NCBI GenBank assembly: GCA_030431695.1
Contig: JAUIIU010000029.1
Location: forward strand, 1 to 34,117
DNA length: 34,117 nt
From: Bacteroidia bacterium
GTDB taxonomy: Bacteria > Bacteroidota > Bacteroidia > Flavobacteriales > Flavobacteriaceae
Reading direction: 5' to 3'
The notes below the pieces were generated by a model. The model was given only the letters and a program-made list of their open reading frames with translations. It did no database searches and was not told the DNA's origin. Positions within the stretch are counted from its first letter, which is position 1. Each line of letters starts with the position of its first letter. This document shows, one piece after another, positions 14,082 to 23,169 of this stretch. A program made the position numbers and the translations under genes.

Positions 14082-15149
14082 TTAGAATAATCGCATCTGT
14101 GGATCTTTCATCTGAAGATAATGCTGAGGATCAAGCTTTGGCATTCCCCTGCCTTCAAGGTATTTCCTCCTACCCATTGATACGGTGTCTGCTATTTGCT
14201 TTGCAATGACCCCATCCCCTCGCATCCGCTTTTCCCATCGGCTGTCATTGAGCTTGCCGCCGTGACATTGTGCAATGAGACTAAGCATCCTGTCCGCCTT
14301 ATCCGGCATGAGTTTCCGGGCCCAGTCTTCGAATAATAGCGCTATCTGCCCGTTGAGCCGAATTACTGTATGAGCAACGCTAACCGCTCCCAACTCCGCC
14401 ACCTTTTTGATGACAGGGAGAATCTCATGACTGTTCAGTGAAGGGATCACCGGAGCTATCATTACATTAACAGGTATATTGTTTGCTGAAAGCACCTCAA
14501 CCGCTTTTAAACGTTGCTTGATAGTTGCCGTCCTTGGTTCCATGAGTCTGCGGGTTTTTTCAGAAAGAGTATTGATCGAGATATGAACGGCGACAAGATT
14601 TAGCGTGGCCATTTCTTTCAACAGGTCCAGGTCACGCAGGACAAGGGAATTCTTTGTTATGATCCCGGTTGGGTGCTTGTATTTCAGCATGATTTCCAGG
14701 CAGTGCCTTGTTATAAGCAGTTTTCTCTCAACGGGCTGGTAACAATCCGTGTTCCCTGAAAAGACAATAGTGTTGCCCTGCCATGACTTCTTCCGAAGTG
14801 TCTCCTCTAACAGTTCCGGGGCATTCTTCTTGACAAGGATATTCTTTTCAAAATCCAATCCGGCCCCATAGCCCCAGTACTCGTGTGAATTTCTCGCATA
14901 GCAGTACACACAGCCGTGTTCGCAACCCTGGTATGGGTTGGCCGAATACTCCATTCGGACATCAGGGCTAACTACTTTGTTCACAAAGCTTTTCGGGAAA
15001 ACATCGATGTAATTGGTTTTTATTGTCTCCGGGTCTTCGCCTTCAGAAATACAATAATTCAGAAAGTCGTCGCGCAACTCGTGACTAAGTTCAAAAAAGC
15101 TGTTATGGACACGGCGTTGTGCGCCTCGTCCATTGTGAGATTGAGACAT
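14082..15149 (-). CDS. PA0069-family radical SAM protein
   Basis: The 355-residue product has the radical SAM 4Fe-4S motif Cys76-X3-Cys80-X2-Cys83 in CEHGCVYCYA, preceded by NPYQGCEHG as in the PA0069 family (distant relatives of spore photoproduct lyase). Later features include FSGNTDCYQPVE and the IAPVIPSLNSHEI segment. The enzyme should cleave S-adenosylmethionine to start radical chemistry; the substrate is not known. It begins at ATG 15149, directly after a strong hairpin with a U-tract (15150-15190). Adjacent genes give no clear functional hint. Confidence 0.88.
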   Translation of the reverse strand: MSQSHNGRGAQRRVHNSFFELSHELRDDFLNYCISEGEDPETIKTNYIDVFPKSFVNKVVSPDVRMEYSANPYQGCEHGCVYCYARNSHEYWGYGAGLDFEKNILVKKNAPELLEETLRKKSWQGNTIVFSGNTDCYQPVERKLLITRHCLEIMLKYKHPTGIITKNSLVLRDLDLLKEMATLNLVAVHISINTLSEKTRRLMEPRTATIKQRLKAVEVLSANNIPVNVMIAPVIPSLNSHEILPVIKKVAELGAVSVAHTVIRLNGQIALLFEDWARKLMPDKADRMLSLIAQCHGGKLNDSRWEKRMRGDGVIAKQIADTVSMGRRKYLEGRGMPKLDPQHYLQMKDPQMRLF

Positions 15150-15190
15150 AAAAAATAGCTTTGAAAACTACGTGGAGTACTTCAAAGCTA
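15150..15190 (-). terminator. Strong hairpin with U-tract abutting the radical SAM start codon
   Basis: Read on the minus strand, TAGCTTTGAA (15190-15181) pairs perfectly with TTCAAAGCTA (15165-15156) over a 15-base loop that itself holds a small ACT/AGT stem. Six U residues (15155-15150) follow immediately. This is a textbook intrinsic terminator for the crotonase transcript, but the U-tract touches the ATG of the next gene. The first arm also matches a -7 box (TAGCTTTG), although no -33 box is seen. Confidence 0.7.
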
Positions 15191-15231
15191 ATGATTAATT
15201 GGATTTATTCCTAGTTAAATTGGACTATATC

Positions 15232-16017
15232 CTATTTTCCGGGGAAATTCGCTTTTCTCTTCTGAAGAAAGGCCTGTGTGCCTTCCTGGAAGTCGGCGGT
15301 ACCAAAACACTTTCCAAACTGGGTTATCTCTTCATCGTAGCCGTTCTCACCTTCCTCAAAGCCGGCGTTAATCGCCACGATAGCCGCAGCGATTGCCACG
15401 GGTGAGTTGTTCATGATCTTTCCGGCCAGTTTTTCCGCTAAGGGGATGAGTTCCTCCTGGGTGGTGACGTAGTTTACGAGTCCGTAATCCAGGGCATTTT
15501 CAGCAGAGATCATACCGGCGGTCATTATCATTTCAAAGGCGCGACCTTTACCCACCAGTTGCGGAAGTCGCTGAGTGCCCCCGTAACCAGGGATCACACC
15601 AAGGGAAACTTCCGGTAGTCCCATCTTGGCATTGTCACTGGCGATCCTGAAATGCGCCGCCATGGCAAGTTCGAGTCCGCCACCCAACGCAAAGCCATTT
15701 ACGGCAGCGATCACAGGAGTAGAAAGGTGGGCTACATAGTCGAACAAAAGAGCCTGGCCTTGAGAAGCCAGTTCGGAACCCTGGGACACCGAATAATCGG
15801 CAAATTCACTGATATCGGCTCCGGCCACAAAGGCTTTTTCGCCACTACCTGTGATGATGATGACCTTGATATCAGGGTCTTCATCGGCCTCCATAAAGGC
15901 ATGGTGAAGTTCTTTGATGGTCGCTTTGTTAAGCGCGTTTAACTTGGATGGTCTGTCAATTGTGATAGTGCTGATCCCGTTGTTGGAGTCGACCAGCACG
16001 TTTTCGAATGTCTTCAT
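15232..16017 (-). CDS. Enoyl-CoA hydratase/isomerase family protein (crotonase)
   Basis: This 261-residue crotonase-fold enzyme has the oxyanion-hole segments AFVAGADI and FALGGGLELA, and both catalytic glutamates of true hydratases: Glu116 (GGGLELA) and Glu136 (LPEVSLG). It should hydrate trans-2-enoyl-CoA to 3-hydroxyacyl-CoA in beta-oxidation or a related pathway. The closest functional types are short-chain enoyl-CoA hydratases. It follows the sensor kinase gene by 52 bases on the same strand and ends before a strong terminator, so it is probably the last gene of that unit. Exact acyl-CoA specificity cannot be read from sequence. Confidence 0.9.
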   Translation of the reverse strand: MKTFENVLVDSNNGISTITIDRPSKLNALNKATIKELHHAFMEADEDPDIKVIIITGSGEKAFVAGADISEFADYSVSQGSELASQGQALLFDYVAHLSTPVIAAVNGFALGGGLELAMAAHFRIASDNAKMGLPEVSLGVIPGYGGTQRLPQLVGKGRAFEMIMTAGMISAENALDYGLVNYVTTQEELIPLAEKLAGKIMNNSPVAIAAAIVAINAGFEEGENGYDEEITQFGKCFGTADFQEGTQAFLQKRKANFPGK

Positions 16018-16069
16018 GAATTGGTTTCGTTTTCGGGGATATGTAGATCATAAAAGTACGAAATTCCCT

Positions 16070-17557
16070 TTACGATTTTGGAAAAGAAACCTTAAAAGTG
16101 GTCTGCTCATTCTCGGTGGATTCCAGGGTGATTTTCCCCTTATAGGTTTGCACTATTTTCTTTACCATAGCAAGTCCAAGGCCCATTCCGCTGGTCTTTG
16201 TGGTGAATTTAGGTTCGAACACCTTGCTGAGATTCTCTTCGGCCACACCAATACCATTGTCCTTCACAGTGATCACTGCGTTGTTTCCTTCGGAAAACAC
16301 CCTGACCTCGATTCTGGGTTCCTCAACCTCGGCCTGTTCTATGGCCTGGATACTGTTCTTGATGAGATTGGTCACCACCCTGATGAGCTGTGTACGGTCG
16401 AAACGGGCAATGAGTTCTTTTTCCTCAGGAAAATAATAGATATAGTTTTCATTGAAGATCTCTAGCGCGAGTTTGGTGATAAGCACCACATTGAGCGTCT
16501 CATCCTGCTGGGCGGGCATCTTAGCGTAGGTAGAGAATGCTTCGGCGATGGAGCTCATGGTGTCGATCTGCTGGATCAGGGTGTTGCTGTATTCTTCCAC
16601 CTTGCGATGAGCATCGGGGTCGGCGGGATCGAATTTCCTGTGGAAACTCTGAACTGTAAGTCGCATAGGGGTAAGCGGATTCTTGATCTCGTGCGCCACC
16701 TGTTTGGCCATTTCACGCCAGGCAGCTTCCCGTTCGTTGGTGGCCAGCTGGGCAGCACTCACTTCGAGTTCATCGATCATCCCATTATAGGCCTTAACCA
16801 GCATATTGATCTCCTCGGTTGAGTTCTCATTGAGGACGATCTTCTTGTTTCGTTTGTTCAGGCGGGTTTCCAGTATCTTCTGACTCACATCATTCAGTGA
16901 GCGAGTGATGTATTTTGAAAGGAAATAGGCGAGGACTATGGCTATCAGTAACATCACCAGGTATGCCATCCCAAGCCGACTAAGGTTCTCCTTCAGCTCT
17001 TTATTGATAAAACCGTCATCTTCAATATACGGCAGGTAGAGAATAGCCAGAGGTTTGAAGTAGAGGTCGGTGATCACGCTGTAGGCCGACTGGTAATCCT
17101 GTCCTTCCTCGTTAAATCCTTCCACGAAATGTTTATCGGAACCAGACTCCAGGGCTTCCAGGACGTAGGAAGGTATCTTTGAGTGGGTAGTATCTTTAAA
17201 AAAAGAGGCCTTGGACGATTTCAGCAGGTTGCCATCAAGGTCGTAGAGGTATAATTCCAGTTTATGAATATCTTTGATCTCATAGATCTTTTCTTTGAAG
17301 ATAAGTGGGATCTGGTCGGTCTCGATGGGGTAGGTGGTATTCTGAAGCACATAATCGATGTTCTCCATGATATTGGCTTCCTTCCGAAGTAATCTCTCCC
17401 TGTGATAATCCCTGGCTTCTTCGCGATACTGAAAGATGGTAACCACTGCGATCAGCACCGATGCGAGCAGGATAAGAAGGATCATGGAGAAGAAGATCCG
17501 GTTTCTCAGGGAACGTTTGTAGAATGCCAAGCCTGAATTTTTCAGTGAAGATAGCAA
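16070..17557 (-). CDS. NtrY-like sensor histidine kinase
   Basis: The 495-residue membrane kinase has a first transmembrane helix (about 20-42), an extracytoplasmic sensor domain (about 43-192), a second helix (about 193-214), a HAMP-like linker, a HisKA dimerisation domain with the phospho-acceptor His289 in VAHEIKNPLTPMRL, and a HATPase_c domain (N box LIKNSIQAIE, then DNGIGV and TKTSGMGLGLAM). The H-box form with NPLTP is characteristic of NtrY-type kinases. It lies 39 bases after hemJ on the same strand. No response regulator gene is adjacent, so its partner is elsewhere. The signal is unknown. Confidence 0.9.
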   Translation of the reverse strand: MLSSLKNSGLAFYKRSLRNRIFFSMILLILLASVLIAVVTIFQYREEARDYHRERLLRKEANIMENIDYVLQNTTYPIETDQIPLIFKEKIYEIKDIHKLELYLYDLDGNLLKSSKASFFKDTTHSKIPSYVLEALESGSDKHFVEGFNEEGQDYQSAYSVITDLYFKPLAILYLPYIEDDGFINKELKENLSRLGMAYLVMLLIAIVLAYFLSKYITRSLNDVSQKILETRLNKRNKKIVLNENSTEEINMLVKAYNGMIDELEVSAAQLATNEREAAWREMAKQVAHEIKNPLTPMRLTVQSFHRKFDPADPDAHRKVEEYSNTLIQQIDTMSSIAEAFSTYAKMPAQQDETLNVVLITKLALEIFNENYIYYFPEEKELIARFDRTQLIRVVTNLIKNSIQAIEQAEVEEPRIEVRVFSEGNNAVITVKDNGIGVAEENLSKVFEPKFTTKTSGMGLGLAMVKKIVQTYKGKITLESTENEQTTFKVSFPKS

Positions 17558-17596
17558 TAATCAATCCAAAAACACCGACAGCTACGGCTATCCGGT

Positions 17597-18130
17597 CTAT
17601 TTTTCACGTATTCGCTTGTACAACCGGATCACAAGCATCAAAAGTATAGCGAATAGAATGATCCCAACAGTTCCATAGATCCAGTTGATGGCGTTTTTCA
17701 GAATAACAAGGAAGACCACGGCAAAAAGAATGATGGTTGCCCCTTCGTTGAATATCCTCATGAAATTCGAGCTGTACTTCACCTTATCCTTCTGCAATTC
17801 CCTGAAGATCATATGGCACTTGATATGATAAATGATAAGCAGCACCACAAAACCCAGTTTTACCTGCATCCAGGCATCTGTGAGATAGAATGGCCTTAGA
17901 GCGACCAGCCATATCGCAAAGCCACAGGCCAGGATCATGGAAGGCCAGGTGATGATATACCATAGTCGTCGTGCCATTAGCTTCAACTGCCGACCAATGA
18001 TCTCTTTTTCCGGTGAAGGTTTTGCAAAGGCCTCGATCTGGTACACGAAAAGCCGAACGATATAGAAAAGTCCGGCAAACCAGGTGATCACAAATATCAG
18101 GTGCAGGGATTTAATATAGTTATAAGCCAC
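17597..18130 (-). CDS. hemJ: Protoporphyrinogen IX oxidase HemJ (CopD-like)
   Basis: This 177-residue inner-membrane protein with four to five helices matches the HemJ/UPF0093 family. The N-terminal motif KSLHLIFVITWFAGLFYIVRLFVY carries the conserved His10, and a conserved Lys (Lys91 in MQVKLGFVVLL) follows. HemJ oxidises protoporphyrinogen IX to protoporphyrin IX, the step before ferrochelatase. Automated annotation often calls such proteins CopD-like. The rest of the haem genes lie 8-16 kb away in this window, and none encodes HemG or HemY, so this supplies the missing oxidase. It starts 2 bases after the stop of the BNR-repeat gene. Confidence 0.88.
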   Translation of the reverse strand: MAYNYIKSLHLIFVITWFAGLFYIVRLFVYQIEAFAKPSPEKEIIGRQLKLMARRLWYIITWPSMILACGFAIWLVALRPFYLTDAWMQVKLGFVVLLIIYHIKCHMIFRELQKDKVKYSSNFMRIFNEGATIILFAVVFLVILKNAINWIYGTVGIILFAILLMLVIRLYKRIREK

Positions 18131-18132
18131 TA

Positions 18133-21100
18133 CTACTCCTCGTCTTCAATAAATAAATACTCCAGTTTCATTTCGTTGAACCGGGCATTGAACTCCCTGA
18201 TCTCCTTGGAAACCAGGCTTTCGAATTTCACCAGTTCGGTATCGATCCTTTGCGTGAGTTCATTCTTGACTGCTATGTCCTGTTCGGTAGGCGGGAAATC
18301 GTCCATCCCCACCAGGCTGTTCAGGTGAGCCAGTTTGTTGGTTAACCTGATAGGGAAATTAAGGGGGTCCTGTCCACTACGGTTCTTGGTCTGGTATAAT
18401 GCTTTTTCAATATCCCCGAAATTATCACTGAGTTCCGCAGCTTTTTCTACCAACTCCTTTACCGCATCATTGTCCTTATACTGTTTCTGAAACGCTTCCA
18501 GTTGCTTGTTGATCTTCCTGATCTTCTTAATAGACTTATGCGCCTTGTCCACAGTTTTGTTAATGTCTGAAATAAAATCGAATTGCTTTTGCATGCCGGC
18601 CAGGTCTGTTTCAGCGTTCTTGTCGGGCACTACCCTGAAAGGCTGCGACATCACCTCATCACCAACTTCCAGAACCGCCGTATAGTCTCCCGGAACGGCG
18701 CTTGGGGCATTGGTGCTTGCCCACCATAATATCATCCCGTCAAGGCGTTCGGCACCTTCTCCTCTTAGGTTCCAACTGTGCATATTGGACCCCGCCTTTA
18801 CCTTAAGTTTATCTTTTTTTCCTTTTGAACTGAAGGTCTTGATGGTGTCGCCTTTGCTATCCAGGTAACTCAGCCTGATCTCTTTTTCTGAAGGGTCTTT
18901 CACATAGAAATACGTCATCACTCCCGAAGGGTGATTTGTTCCCGAAGTTAGTGAGCCTTTCCTGGAAGATCCGCCCATCCTGTATGTGTCTTTGGGCTTG
19001 AACAGGTAATTCTCCTTCTGGCCCGCAGCTCCGAGCTGGTGGATCACGGAAAGATCATCGATGATCCATAAACTCCTACCCTGCGTGGCCACGATGAGGT
19101 TGTTGTCCTTCAGTGCCAGGTCTGTAATTGGTACGATGGGCAGGTTCAATTGGAAGGAATTCCAGTTCGCCCCATTATCAAAGGAGATGTACATCCCTGT
19201 CTCGGTACCGGCATAAAGCAGACCTTTTCGATTCGGGTCTTCACGAAGTACGCGTGTAAAGTGTTCCGAAGAGATACCTTTTGTGATCTTCGTCCATGAT
19301 TTGCCATAATCCGTGGTCTTGTAAAGGTAAGGGGCAAAATCCCCTGTTTTGTATTTTGTTCCGGCAATATAGCAGGTTCCGGGGTCGAAATGTGAAGGTT
19401 CAATGCTGTTTATCATCATCCATTCTGGCATCCCTTTTGGCGTAGCATTATCCCATGTAGTTCCTCCGTTTCGTGATACGTGAACGAGTCCGTCATCACT
19501 TCCTGTCCACAACAATCCCGGTGTGATGGGTGATTCGGCCGCCGCGAAGATGGTGCAATAGTATTCCACCGAGGTATTGTCCTGGGTGATCGGCCCACCC
19601 GAAGAACCCAGCTTGGAAGGATCATTTCGTGTAAGATCGGGACTTATCAGTTTCCAGCTCTGACCTTCATTCGTGGAAACGTGTAAATGATTAGAGGCTG
19701 TGTAAAGTTTGTTTGGGTCGTGAGGGGAGAAAAAGATAGGGAAGTTCCACTGGAAGCGGTACTTCATTTCCTCGGCGCCATGCCCCATAGGATTATCGGG
19801 CCAGACGCTCACGCTTCGCACAGTATTGTTCTTATGATTGTAGCGGGTTAGAAAACCATCGTAGCTTCCCCCGTAGACGATATCATTGTTCTTCGGGTCC
19901 ACTGCTATGTGGGCATTTTCTCCTCCCGCAGTAGATTCCCAATCGTCTTCATCTATGCTTCGACCTTCATTTCTGTGTGCAATTCGAATAGTTGAATTGT
20001 CCTGTTGGGCCGCATATATCCTGTACGGAAATGCGTTGTCCGTGGTTACCCTATAGAATTGCGAGGTTGGCTGGTTGTGATACGTACTCCAGGTCTCTCC
20101 ACCGTCGTAGGTTACCTGGGCCCCACCGTCGTCGCCTATGATCATCCTGTCGGGGTTTTCGGGTGCTATCCATAGGTCGTGGTGGTCACCATGGGGCGCA
20201 TTATAGGTTTCGTAGGTCTTACCTCCGTCGGTACTTTTATGGTAGCGGACATTCAGAACATATACCACATCCTCATCTTTGGAATCGGCATAGATCCGGG
20301 TATAGTACCAGGCTCGTTGCCTTAATTTACGCTCACTGTTCACCTGGCTCCAGGTCTCACCCCCGTCTTCACTGCGGTACACCCCGCCCTTATCCTTGTT
20401 TTCAACTATGGCCCACACCCGGTCACTATTCGCGGGAGAAACAGTCACCCCGATAATCCCTAGTGTGTCCTTAGGGAAACCGTCATTCTTTGATATCTCT
20501 TTCCATGTCTCACCGCTATCGGTACTTTTCCATAGGGCAGAACCGTCGCCACCACTGCTAAGACTGTACGGAGTACGGCGAACGTTCCATGTTGAAGCGT
20601 ATAAAATGCGCGGGTTATTCGGATCCATGATCAGGTCCACCGCTCCGGAATTCTCATTCGAAAAAAGTGTCCTCTTCCATGTTTTTCCACCATCAACACT
20701 TTTGTAAACGCCACGTTCCTGTGTAGGTTTATAAATATTCCCAAGAACAGCTGCGAACACTATATTGTGATCTTTAGGATGGATGGCGATCCTTGGGATA
20801 TGACGCCCTTTCTCCAAACCGGAAGCCTTCCATGTCTTACCTGCGTCCTCCGTTTTCCATATGCCGTAGCCCGAGGAAACATTCCCTCTCACTGTCTTTT
20901 CACCACCTCCAACATAGATAACATTAGGATCGTCCTGGGCAACTTCAATTGCTCCTATGGAACCCCCGAAGAAGCCATCCGAGATATTCTCCCATTCTCT
21001 TCCCCCGGTAGTGGTTTTCCATATCCCTCCTCCGGTCGCCCCAAAATAGAACAGGTTGGGTTTCCCGGGAACACCGGTCACTGCCGCACTCCTACCTCCC

Positions 21101-21237
21101 CGGAATGGGCCGATAAGTCGATATTCCAACGCATCATAGCGTTCGACATCGAAAGTTTGAGAAAAGAAATCTTCAGTAAAAAACAATAAAAAAAGGCATA
21201 AGAAGAACGCCTTAATCTTAGCTTGGTGGAACGGCAT
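18133..21237 (-). CDS. Exported VPS10/sortilin-like BNR-repeat protein
   Basis: This large 1,034-residue exported protein has a signal peptide (about 1-27) followed by two beta-propeller-like regions with about eleven Asp-box (BNR) repeats such as SVDGGKTW, STDSGETW, SEDGGETW and TTDYGKSW (about 60-720). A beta-sandwich-like region and a helical C-terminal segment (about 890-1030) rich in Lys and Glu follow. It belongs to the WD40/YVTN/BNR-like exported proteins common in Bacteroidota. These have been likened to sialidases and sortilins, but no catalytic residues can be assigned. There is no type IX sorting domain at the C-terminus. It is probably periplasmic or surface-bound. It leads a compact run with hemJ and the sensor kinase. 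Confidence 0.86.
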   Translation of the reverse strand: MPFHQAKIKAFFLCLFLLFFTEDFFSQTFDVERYDALEYRLIGPFRGGRSAAVTGVPGKPNLFYFGATGGGIWKTTTGGREWENISDGFFGGSIGAIEVAQDDPNVIYVGGGEKTVRGNVSSGYGIWKTEDAGKTWKASGLEKGRHIPRIAIHPKDHNIVFAAVLGNIYKPTQERGVYKSVDGGKTWKRTLFSNENSGAVDLIMDPNNPRILYASTWNVRRTPYSLSSGGDGSALWKSTDSGETWKEISKNDGFPKDTLGIIGVTVSPANSDRVWAIVENKDKGGVYRSEDGGETWSQVNSERKLRQRAWYYTRIYADSKDEDVVYVLNVRYHKSTDGGKTYETYNAPHGDHHDLWIAPENPDRMIIGDDGGAQVTYDGGETWSTYHNQPTSQFYRVTTDNAFPYRIYAAQQDNSTIRIAHRNEGRSIDEDDWESTAGGENAHIAVDPKNNDIVYGGSYDGFLTRYNHKNNTVRSVSVWPDNPMGHGAEEMKYRFQWNFPIFFSPHDPNKLYTASNHLHVSTNEGQSWKLISPDLTRNDPSKLGSSGGPITQDNTSVEYYCTIFAAAESPITPGLLWTGSDDGLVHVSRNGGTTWDNATPKGMPEWMMINSIEPSHFDPGTCYIAGTKYKTGDFAPYLYKTTDYGKSWTKITKGISSEHFTRVLREDPNRKGLLYAGTETGMYISFDNGANWNSFQLNLPIVPITDLALKDNNLIVATQGRSLWIIDDLSVIHQLGAAGQKENYLFKPKDTYRMGGSSRKGSLTSGTNHPSGVMTYFYVKDPSEKEIRLSYLDSKGDTIKTFSSKGKKDKLKVKAGSNMHSWNLRGEGAERLDGMILWWASTNAPSAVPGDYTAVLEVGDEVMSQPFRVVPDKNAETDLAGMQKQFDFISDINKTVDKAHKSIKKIRKINKQLEAFQKQYKDNDAVKELVEKAAELSDNFGDIEKALYQTKNRSGQDPLNFPIRLTNKLAHLNSLVGMDDFPPTEQDIAVKNELTQRIDTELVKFESLVSKEIREFNARFNEMKLEYLFIEDEE

Positions 21238-21260
21238 ATCGGATGTTTAATTGGTTTGCC

Positions 21261-21289
21261 TAAATATAGGTAATTTCAGTCTAAACCAA
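21261..21289 (-). promoter_or_regulatory. Possible promoter of the BNR-hemJ-kinase run
   Basis: On the minus strand TTG (21289-21287) and TATATTTA (21268-21261) are 18 bases apart, near the Bacteroidota consensus with one mismatch in the -7 box. The start codon lies 23 bases downstream. Confidence 0.3.
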
Positions 21290-21330
21290 TATCCGCCATT
21301 TGTGCATTCAGGGTTGTCATTTGTGTCTGT

Positions 21331-22164
21331 TCAGTCCGAATCATCCGAATTAAAACGGTCCAGCGAAACGTGTTCGATGAGTTCATCGTCCTTTGGCAGG
21401 TAAGGAATGATCTCCAGCACCTTCTCAATGGTCTCGATCCTCGCTTTGGTCTTTTTATTAGCCCTGATGATATGCCAGGGGGCTAATTCGGTATTTGTCT
21501 TTTCAAACATGGCGTCCTTGTACTCGGTGTAGCGGTCCCAAAGTCGGAGTGCTTCACGATCCACAGCACTGAACTTCCACTTTTTCACAGGGCTCTTCTT
21601 AATGTCCTCGAATCGCCTGGCCTGTTCATCCTTGGTGATAGAGAAGTAAAATTTGATCAGGTGGATGCCCGATTCTATGATCATGCGTTCGAACTCATTC
21701 ACCTGGTTCATAAAGATCCTGTACTGGGTGTCCGTACAGAAATCATTAACCGGTTCAACCACCGCGCGGTTGTACCAGCTACGGTCGAAAAATACGATCT
21801 TGCCCTTCTGCGGGAGCTTATTGATGTAGCGTTGAAAGTACCATTGGCTCTGCTCCTCTTCGGTGGGTTTCGGTAAGGCGACAATGCTGAATTCCCTGGG
21901 GTTCAGGTACTGGGTGATCCGCCGGATGGCGCCCCCTTTACCTGCGGCATCCCTTCCTTCAAAAACAACGACCACCTTTTGCTCATTCTCACTTACCCAC
22001 TGCTGCAATTTGATGAGCTCTTCCTGTAGTGATTTGAGCCGTGATTCATACTTGAGATAGCGTACGGCCTTGGTAGCCGAATGTCCTTCGGTGAGGATCA
22101 GTTGCTTTATCCCCTTCTTGGAGTTAAGCAGTTTGCGTTCTTTATCGGTTAATCTGTAGGCCAT
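21331..22164 (-). CDS. ppk2: Polyphosphate kinase 2 (PPK2), second tandem copy
   Basis: The 277-residue PPK2-family nucleotide kinase has the Walker A loop FEGRDAAGKGGAIRR (Gly70 to Gly78), Walker B FFDRSWYNRAVVEPV and the lid region with paired Arg residues (EQARRFEDIKKSPVKKWKFS). PPK2 enzymes transfer phosphate between polyphosphate and nucleoside di- or monophosphates. Length and motifs fit class I. The ATG overlaps the stop of the upstream paralogue as TAATG, so the two are translationally coupled. They share the catalytic core but differ clearly elsewhere, which suggests an old duplication and perhaps different substrates. Confidence 0.92.
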   Translation of the reverse strand: MAYRLTDKERKLLNSKKGIKQLILTEGHSATKAVRYLKYESRLKSLQEELIKLQQWVSENEQKVVVVFEGRDAAGKGGAIRRITQYLNPREFSIVALPKPTEEEQSQWYFQRYINKLPQKGKIVFFDRSWYNRAVVEPVNDFCTDTQYRIFMNQVNEFERMIIESGIHLIKFYFSITKDEQARRFEDIKKSPVKKWKFSAVDREALRLWDRYTEYKDAMFEKTNTELAPWHIIRANKKTKARIETIEKVLEIIPYLPKDDELIEHVSLDRFNSDDSD

Positions 22165-23015
22165 TAGAATTCGGTGTGTTTTATCATTCGGTGATAGCGT
22201 TGTGCAATATTCGGGTCGGGGAATAAAGTGGCCCCGGAATCTCCCTTTCCTTCGTAATCGAATTTGGAAAGCACATAGCGAATACTCTCAAGCCTCGCCT
22301 CTTTTTTATTGTTCGTCTTGATGATCATCCACGGACAAAAAGACGTATGGGTCTTGCTGAACATCTGGTCCTTGTAAAAGGTATAATCGTCCCATTTTTG
22401 TTGCCCGACCTTATCCACCGGGCTGAATTTCCACTGTTTCAGGGGGTTTTCGAGTCTGGCATCGAATCGCTTTTGCTGTTCGTCCTTGGAGATCGAGAAC
22501 CAGAATTTGATGATATCCACCCCGTCTTCGTACAGCATATGTTCGAATTCCGGCACCTGTACCATGAACTTGTCGTACTCTTCGGTGTTACAAAAGCCCA
22601 TCACCGGTTCAACCACAGCACGGTTATACCAACTGCGATCAAAGAATACGATCTCCCCGGGATCCGGTAAAACCTTTATATATCTTCGGAAATACCACTG
22701 GCCTTTTTCCACGGCTGTGGGTTTGGTCAACGCCACTACCCGCATGGAACGAGGGTTCAGGTGTTCGGTAAACCGACGAATAGCTCCTCCTTTCCCCGCG
22801 GCATCACGTCCTTCAAAAATGACACAAACCCGTCTGCCTTCCTTAGTGACCCATTTCTGAAAATCGACCAATTCGGCCTGAAGCTTCAAAAGATCTTCTT
22901 CATAATAAACCGAACTCATCACGTCGTTGAAGAGTTCTTCAGGAATTTTTGAACGTAGTACGGTAAGCAATGTTTTCCGGTCGGAAACATTTTTGAAATC
23001 CTGGAGTACAAGCAT
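22164..23015 (-). CDS. ppk2: Polyphosphate kinase 2 (PPK2), first tandem copy
   Basis: From ATG 23015 the product is 283 residues. It has the PPK2 Walker A loop (FEGRDAAGKGGAIRR, around residues 68-81), Walker B FFDRSWYNRAVVEPV and the lid segment EQQKRFDARLENPLKQWKFS. The frame is open to a TTG at 23036, but no better start lies there. The stop codon shares a base with the ATG of the second PPK2 gene (TAATG). Having two active-looking copies in tandem suggests a heterodimer or a pair with ADP- and GDP-type preferences; this is inference. Confidence 0.92.
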   Translation of the reverse strand: MLVLQDFKNVSDRKTLLTVLRSKIPEELFNDVMSSVYYEEDLLKLQAELVDFQKWVTKEGRRVCVIFEGRDAAGKGGAIRRFTEHLNPRSMRVVALTKPTAVEKGQWYFRRYIKVLPDPGEIVFFDRSWYNRAVVEPVMGFCNTEEYDKFMVQVPEFEHMLYEDGVDIIKFWFSISKDEQQKRFDARLENPLKQWKFSPVDKVGQQKWDDYTFYKDQMFSKTHTSFCPWMIIKTNNKKEARLESIRYVLSKFDYEGKGDSGATLFPDPNIAQRYHRMIKHTEF

Positions 23016-23169
23016 AGAGGTGGCGTTAATTAACAAATGTCCACACTAAATATAGATGAAAATATGATATTAGTCAGTTCAAACTAATTAAGACTGAATA
23101 GGTTTAGTAATAGCGATTGATGAGCGTTTCGCTTAAAACAGAATGTTGAGGTCTTTATTCTGAATTGAA

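Noticed and set aside
23047-23054. TATATTTA as the -7 box of the PPK2 pair
   Set aside because: Last base differs from TAnnTTTG and the nearest TTTG is 25 bases upstream, outside usual spacing.
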